Source: Aedes albopictus
Lineage: Eukaryota; Arthropoda; Insecta; Diptera; Culicidae
Length of the DNA: 64,000 nucleotides
Direction: 5' to 3'
Assembly: GCF_035046485.1 (NCBI RefSeq)
Contig: NC_085137.1
Coordinates: 250,827,233 to 250,891,232 of the forward strand
The first letter of the stretch is position 1. Each line of letters begins with the position of its first letter. The notes under the pieces are model-generated. The model saw only the letters and a list, made by a program, of their open reading frames with translations. It was not told where the DNA came from and did no database searches. Below, one piece after another: positions 59,648 through 64,000 of this stretch. The position numbers and the translations under genes are program-made.

Positions 59648-62600
59648 ATGACTGAGAAGAAAATTAAAGAAAAGGTCAAAAAGCGGGAGCGTATTGTCGC
59701 ATCATTACAGCGACATGCACAATTTCTGGGCAGTTTCAACCCAGATATTCATACGGGGGAAGTTCAGTCAAGACTGGACAAGATTGAGGCAAAGTTTGAA
59801 GAGTTTGAGGAGGTTCAAGAAGAAATCGCAGAGCTGGACGCGGAAGGGATCTATGAGGAGGACTGCACCACGGCCTACGAGGAATTCGAGAAGCTGTACT
59901 ATCGTTTACGGGCGGCTTTGCTGGCAAAACTACCAACGGAGGAGACTGCTGTTGAGCTGAACAACACGTTAGCGCGGAATGGTCAACATGTAGGGGCGCA
60001 CACTGGTGTTCGTCTGCCGCAGATTTCTCTACCGGAGTTCGACGGCGACTACAAGGGATGGCTGTCGTTCAAGCCAACGTACGTGTCGCTGATTCACGAT
60101 TCTGGGGAGCTAAGTGACGTGCAGAAGTTCCATTACCTGAAGTCAGCGCTTAAAGGGGAAGCAGCCATACTTATCGAATCGCTAACGCTTACCAACGGTA
60201 ACTATTCGATTGCTTGGAGCACGATTACGAAGCGGTATTCCAACGAGTACCTGTTGAAGAAGAGGCATTTGCAGGCACTGATGGAGTACCCGAAAGTGGA
60301 AAAGGAGTCGTCTGTGGCTCTTCATGCTCTGGTGGATGAATTCGAACAGCGGCTGAAGATTCTGAAGCAGTTGGGAGAGAAGACGGACGAGTGGGGTGCG
60401 ATGATCGTTCATTGGATGTGCTCCAAGCTGGATACGCAGACACTTCAGCTTTGGGAAGACCACGCAGCGTCTACAAAGGATCCGACGTTCACGATTCTAG
60501 TGAATTTTTTGGAAAAGCGGACAAGGGTTTTAGAAGCAGTTTCATCGAATGTTGAATTGAAAGGCAGTTCGCAGAAGGTGGAATTCAAGCGTCAAAAGGT
60601 GACCGTTCACGCTGCTACAGAAGGGGAAAGATGTGGTTCAGTCTGCTGTTGTTGTGGGGATTCGCATTTCTTGGGCCGGTGTAGTAAATTTTCTAAAATG
60701 TCACTGAAAGAGAAGCTGCAGTTTGTGAACAGCAAAAGGCTTTGCAGCAATTGCTTGAAGTCTGGCCATTGGGTACGCGATTGTTCATCAAAGTTTAGCT
60801 GTCGTGAGTGTGGAAAAAAGCATAATTCACTGATTCATCCCGGATTTCCGTTGAGCAGCAGCGGTATTGGAAGCAGTGATCAGCCGGTGAGCAAACCGGA
60901 GAAGACACGGAACGAAAAATCGGTGGTAACTAACGTGGCGGCTAGCGGGGTAGAATCTGAAGACGAAGGCGATCAAGGAGCGATTGGAACATACAACGTA
61001 GGATTCAAGGGCGGGAAAACTTCGAATGTACTACTGTCAACGGTTGTACTGGTCATTCGGGACCAGCACGGAGGGAAACAGATGGCTCGAGCATTATTGG
61101 ACAACGGTTCGCAAGCCAACATCATGAGTGAGAGGTTGTGCCAGATGCTTAGCCTGAAACGACGGACGATAAACGTGCCAATTAGCGGTGTTGGTGAAGC
61201 AGAAACACGAGCCAGATTCCTAGTGAACTCCACAGTTAGCTCACGGGTTCAGGACTTCTCAGTGGGGATGGAATTCTTAGTGCTTCAGAAGGTAACGTCG
61301 GAGTTGCCATCAGCGCACATACCCGTGGCACACTGGAAGATTCCAAAGGATATTCAATTGGCTGATCCAAACTTCAACATCAGCAATCGGATTGATCTTT
61401 TGATTGGAGCAGAGCACTTCTACAGGTTCCTGTTCGAGCGGAATACAAAACGGATCACGTTGGGCCCGGGACTACCTATGCTGATTAACTCGGTATTCGG
61501 TTGGATAGTCACGGGGAAGGTTTCTGATGCTTCAACTCAAGCAGTTAGCTGTTGCGTGGCGGCGGCTCCAGACAACTTGGAAGCCCAGTTGCACAGGTTT
61601 TGGGAGGTCGAAAGCAATGATAATCGGCCAGCTTGGTCGAAAGAGGAACAGGACAGCGAGGATCATTTTCAGCGGACGTTCAGCCGCACGAAGGAAGGTC
61701 GGTACGTTGTACGTTTACCAAAGCACGTGAATTTCGATCAGATGCTTGGTGAATCTCGCACGATGGCTCTATCCAGATACAAGAGACTAGAGCAACAACT
61801 AGGATGGAACACAGAGAAGCGCTTGCAGTATAATGCCTTCATGCAGGAATATCTAGATCTTGGGCATATGAGAGAGGTTAACAGCGCGGAGCTATTGCAG
61901 GAGACGACAGCAGCAAACCCCCGGAAGGTGTATTACCTGCCGCATCACGCGGTTTTGAAGGAATCCAGCACTACAACAAAAGTTCGTGTTGTTTTCGATG
62001 GATCGGCCAGAACGGACAGCGGTTTTTCGTTGAACGACGCGCTTCTGAAAGGTCCTGTCATTCAGGACGAGCTTCTCAGCCTTCTTTTGCGGTTTCGGAA
62101 GCACGAAGTGGCGCTTGTTGGAGACGTTGAAAAGATGTACCGGCAGGTGCAGGTACACGTTGATGATACCAGTTTGCAGCGCGTCTTTTTTCGATTTTCT
62201 GCGGACGAACCCATAAAGGTATACGAGCTATCAACCGTCACATATGGGTTGACGCCTTCATCATTCTTGGCGATACGCGCTTTACATCAACTGGCGGCAG
62301 ATGAAGGAGCTGAATGCCCGGAAGCAGCTGAAGCTATAATTGAAGACTTTTATGTCGATGACTACATCGGAGGAGCATCCAGCGTAGATGAGGCCATCCA
62401 GCTCCAAAACAATCTCGATACGCTGATGAAGAAAGGAGGGTTCGCGTTACGAAAATGGTGCTCCAATAAGCCGGAAGTTCTAGCCGGGATCCCGGCAGAT
62501 CAACTTGGAACCAATTTATCCTATTCCTTCGAAATAAACCCGGACGACAAGGTGAAGACTTTGGGAATCACCTGGGAACCTGGGACAGACCAATTGCGGT

Positions 62601-63238
62601 TTTTGTATGACTCCATGAACAGCGAGCAGAAGTGGACGAGAAGAAGCATCCTGTCATCGATAGCTAGATTATTCGATCCGCTGGGATTGATATCACCAGT
62701 GATCGTTACAGCAAAAATGCTAATGCAAGAGCTCGCGTTGCTTAGCACAGAATGGGATGCATGTGTTCCCGTTAACATCGAAGAGAAGTGGAAAGCGTTC
62801 CACTCACAACTAGACAAAATCTCGGAAATGCGAATCAACCGATTCGCTTTCATCTCCAATTGGGTGGATATCCAATTCCACTGCTTCGCTGACGCTTCAA
62901 CCCTAGCGTACGGGGCGTGTTTATATGTACGGACGATGGATTCAGCGGGAAACGTGTGGATTGAACTACTTGCTTCGAAATCACGCGTCGCACCGCTCAA
63001 AAGATTGACGTTACCGCGGCTCGAACTTTGTGCCGCGAAGGAAGCTGCGCTTCTACACTCGAAAGTGACTAAATCTCTGTCGATGGAAAAGGTACGAACC
63101 ATTTTCTGGTCTGACAGCACAATCGTACTTCATTGGCTACGAGCACCGCCAAATACGTGGCAGACCTTCGTGGCAAACAGAGTCTCGACTATTCAGACTA
63201 CCACCTATATGCATTACACTAGTTTACAGCATTTTTGA
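59648..63238 (+). CDS. BEL/Pao gag-pol polyprotein, interrupted in the RNase H region
   Basis: This encodes the capsid and replication enzymes of the LTR retrotransposon. Domains by residue: coiled, charged N-terminus (1-120); gag capsid-like region LPEFDGDYKGW onward (about 125-290); two Cys/His knuckles (about 363-400, CSNCLKSGHWVRDC then CRECGKKH); aspartic protease ALLDNGSQAN (about 481-490), where the usual DSGS/DTGS reads DNGS; reverse transcriptase (about 770-1000) with VRVVFDGSAR and the catalytic YVDD at about 901; RNase H-like ADAS (about 1080) and LPRLELCAA. The frame is intact for about 1190 residues, then enters an inserted MITE and stops at 63238. ATG at 59648 is the first in frame. 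Integrase lies beyond the window. Confidence 0.93.
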   Translation: MTEKKIKEKVKKRERIVASLQRHAQFLGSFNPDIHTGEVQSRLDKIEAKFEEFEEVQEEIAELDAEGIYEEDCTTAYEEFEKLYYRLRAALLAKLPTEETAVELNNTLARNGQHVGAHTGVRLPQISLPEFDGDYKGWLSFKPTYVSLIHDSGELSDVQKFHYLKSALKGEAAILIESLTLTNGNYSIAWSTITKRYSNEYLLKKRHLQALMEYPKVEKESSVALHALVDEFEQRLKILKQLGEKTDEWGAMIVHWMCSKLDTQTLQLWEDHAASTKDPTFTILVNFLEKRTRVLEAVSSNVELKGSSQKVEFKRQKVTVHAATEGERCGSVCCCCGDSHFLGRCSKFSKMSLKEKLQFVNSKRLCSNCLKSGHWVRDCSSKFSCRECGKKHNSLIHPGFPLSSSGIGSSDQPVSKPEKTRNEKSVVTNVAASGVESEDEGDQGAIGTYNVGFKGGKTSNVLLSTVVLVIRDQHGGKQMARALLDNGSQANIMSERLCQMLSLKRRTINVPISGVGEAETRARFLVNSTVSSRVQDFSVGMEFLVLQKVTSELPSAHIPVAHWKIPKDIQLADPNFNISNRIDLLIGAEHFYRFLFERNTKRITLGPGLPMLINSVFGWIVTGKVSDASTQAVSCCVAAAPDNLEAQLHRFWEVESNDNRPAWSKEEQDSEDHFQRTFSRTKEGRYVVRLPKHVNFDQMLGESRTMALSRYKRLEQQLGWNTEKRLQYNAFMQEYLDLGHMREVNSAELLQETTAANPRKVYYLPHHAVLKESSTTTKVRVVFDGSARTDSGFSLNDALLKGPVIQDELLSLLLRFRKHEVALVGDVEKMYRQVQVHVDDTSLQRVFFRFSADEPIKVYELSTVTYGLTPSSFLAIRALHQLAADEGAECPEAAEAIIEDFYVDDYIGGASSVDEAIQLQNNLDTLMKKGGFALRKWCSNKPEVLAGIPADQLGTNLSYSFEINPDDKVKTLGITWEPGTDQLRFLYDSMNSEQKWTRRSILSSIARLFDPLGLISPVIVTAKMLMQELALLSTEWDACVPVNIEEKWKAFHSQLDKISEMRINRFAFISNWVDIQFHCFADASTLAYGACLYVRTMDSAGNVWIELLASKSRVAPLKRLTLPRLELCAAKEAALLHSKVTKSLSMEKVRTIFWSDSTIVLHWLRAPPNTWQTFVANRVSTIQTTTYMHYTSLQHF

Positions 63239-63890
63239 ACTCGGTAAGCTGATGATCATTTTTGGTGTAGAATCATGCCCTGAGTTCGAAAACGCGAAGG
63301 AAAAAAATTACAGTAGAGCGGAAAATTTTTCGACTTTCCATACAAGGTTGATGATTTGAAATCGATTTTTGTTCTATTTTTAAGCAACGTCGCTCACTTC
63401 ACACACCTCATTCTCCGTAATCAATGCTCCGATTGAGCTGAATTTTTTACTGTAACTCGCCTATGATATATCAAATAAACGTCGAGAAAGAATTTTTAAC
63501 TTGGTTTTTTCTTATTGAAAAAAATACATTTCTTCAAAAAAAATTAGGGAATTTTGCTAAAATTTAAGAAGATCGTCCCTAAAACTCGCCAATATCTTGA
63601 ATTTCATCAATCTGACGCAAAACCTGTATTCAGATGACCGAATGGTATTGTATTCAGCTTTTAATTTATGGAAAAAGATTTAAAATTGGTTGAACAAAAC
63701 GCAATATATTTGAATTTTAGTAAATTACATATTTTGAAAAGTTGCAGAACTCGATATTGAGCTAAATCTCAAAAACTGTTCTACTTTAAATTTTTTGAAG
63801 GTCGGTTTCGAAATCAGCACTAAATTGTGCTTCAAAAATTTTGGTCGTTGACAGAAGTTCACGACTTTCGTTTTATTTTGTAAACTTGTG
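63217..63890. mobile_element. 674-bp MITE inserted in the BEL/Pao pol frame, TTA duplication
   Basis: The left end CACTAGTTTACAGCAT and right end ATTTTGTAAACTTGTG are inverted with a few mismatches. TTA flanks both sides (63214-63216 and 63891-63893), a TWA target typical of PIF/Harbinger MITEs. The interior is AT-rich with no transposase. Confidence 0.8.
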
Positions 63891-63893
63891 TTA

Positions 63894-64000
63894 TTGGCGC
63901 CACGTAGCAGGAAAGGAAAACCCTGCTGATTTAGTGTCGCGGGGAATGGCAATCGACGATTTCCTAAAAAGTCAGCTGTGGAAAGTAGGACCCCCATGGC
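63894..64000 (+). pseudogene. Continuation of BEL/Pao pol after the MITE
   Basis: The frame reads WRHVAGKENPADLVSRGMAI and runs to the window edge, the conserved segment after RNase H in BEL/Pao elements. Discounting the insert and one TTA, it is in phase with the upstream frame, so the element was otherwise open here. Confidence 0.88.

Overview
The window is a transposon-dense stretch of a eukaryotic genome, almost certainly a culicine mosquito and most likely Aedes. The best pointer is an intact copy, with its target duplication, of a SINE I recognise as Feilai of Aedes aegypti (24687-24961). Other pointers are Lian/LOA-type, R1-type and RTE-type LINE remnants, a BEL/Pao LTR element, many foldback MITEs and a 12-bp minisatellite around GGAATTCC. 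There is no prokaryotic gene organisation, and I found no host protein-coding gene that I would defend. All long open frames belong to retroelements or are periodic artefacts of repeats.

Layout. 1-4180: 5' part of a non-LTR retrotransposon on the minus strand, with ORF1 (zinc finger, long Asn run) and an open ORF2 (endonuclease and reverse transcriptase) that runs off the left edge. 4180-9250: minisatellite, a 750-bp inverted-repeat element, mostly unique sequence, then an inverted pair of tRNA-Thr-like repeats and a MITE. 9385-13430: a GCATAA-rich repeat split by a 2951-bp element with 325-bp inverted ends. 15771-20427: a decayed Lian-like LINE on the minus strand. 21000-24000: unique, GC-richer sequence that may include a 5' untranslated exon or promoter. 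24120-25900: minisatellites and Feilai.

25900-51100 is best read as one deep nest. A plus-strand Lian-like LINE (5' piece 25903-26645, 3' piece 49095-51096) sits in a GAGTTCC-type minisatellite and is split by a unit of about 22 kb with TTAA duplications and long inverted ends made of 160-bp repeats (26852-48834). That unit is split by a retro-inserted sequence with a 22-bp duplication (33163-47281). That in turn is split by a 13.1-kb hAT-like unit with a perfect 8-bp duplication (33566-46656), which carries further LINE scraps, foldback elements and MITEs.

51100-54700 is more minisatellite. From 55035 onward there is a partial LTR, an 11-unit 110-bp tandem array, a full LTR (57639-58274), a primer-binding site, a leader with four imperfect repeats that each carry a splice-donor-like site, and a BEL/Pao gag-pol frame (59648 on). 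The pol frame is broken in the RNase H region by a 674-bp MITE with TTA duplications and resumes in phase at 63894 up to the right edge.

Confidence is highest where two homologous copies inside the window act as filled and empty sites. Class assignments based only on target-duplication length are inference.
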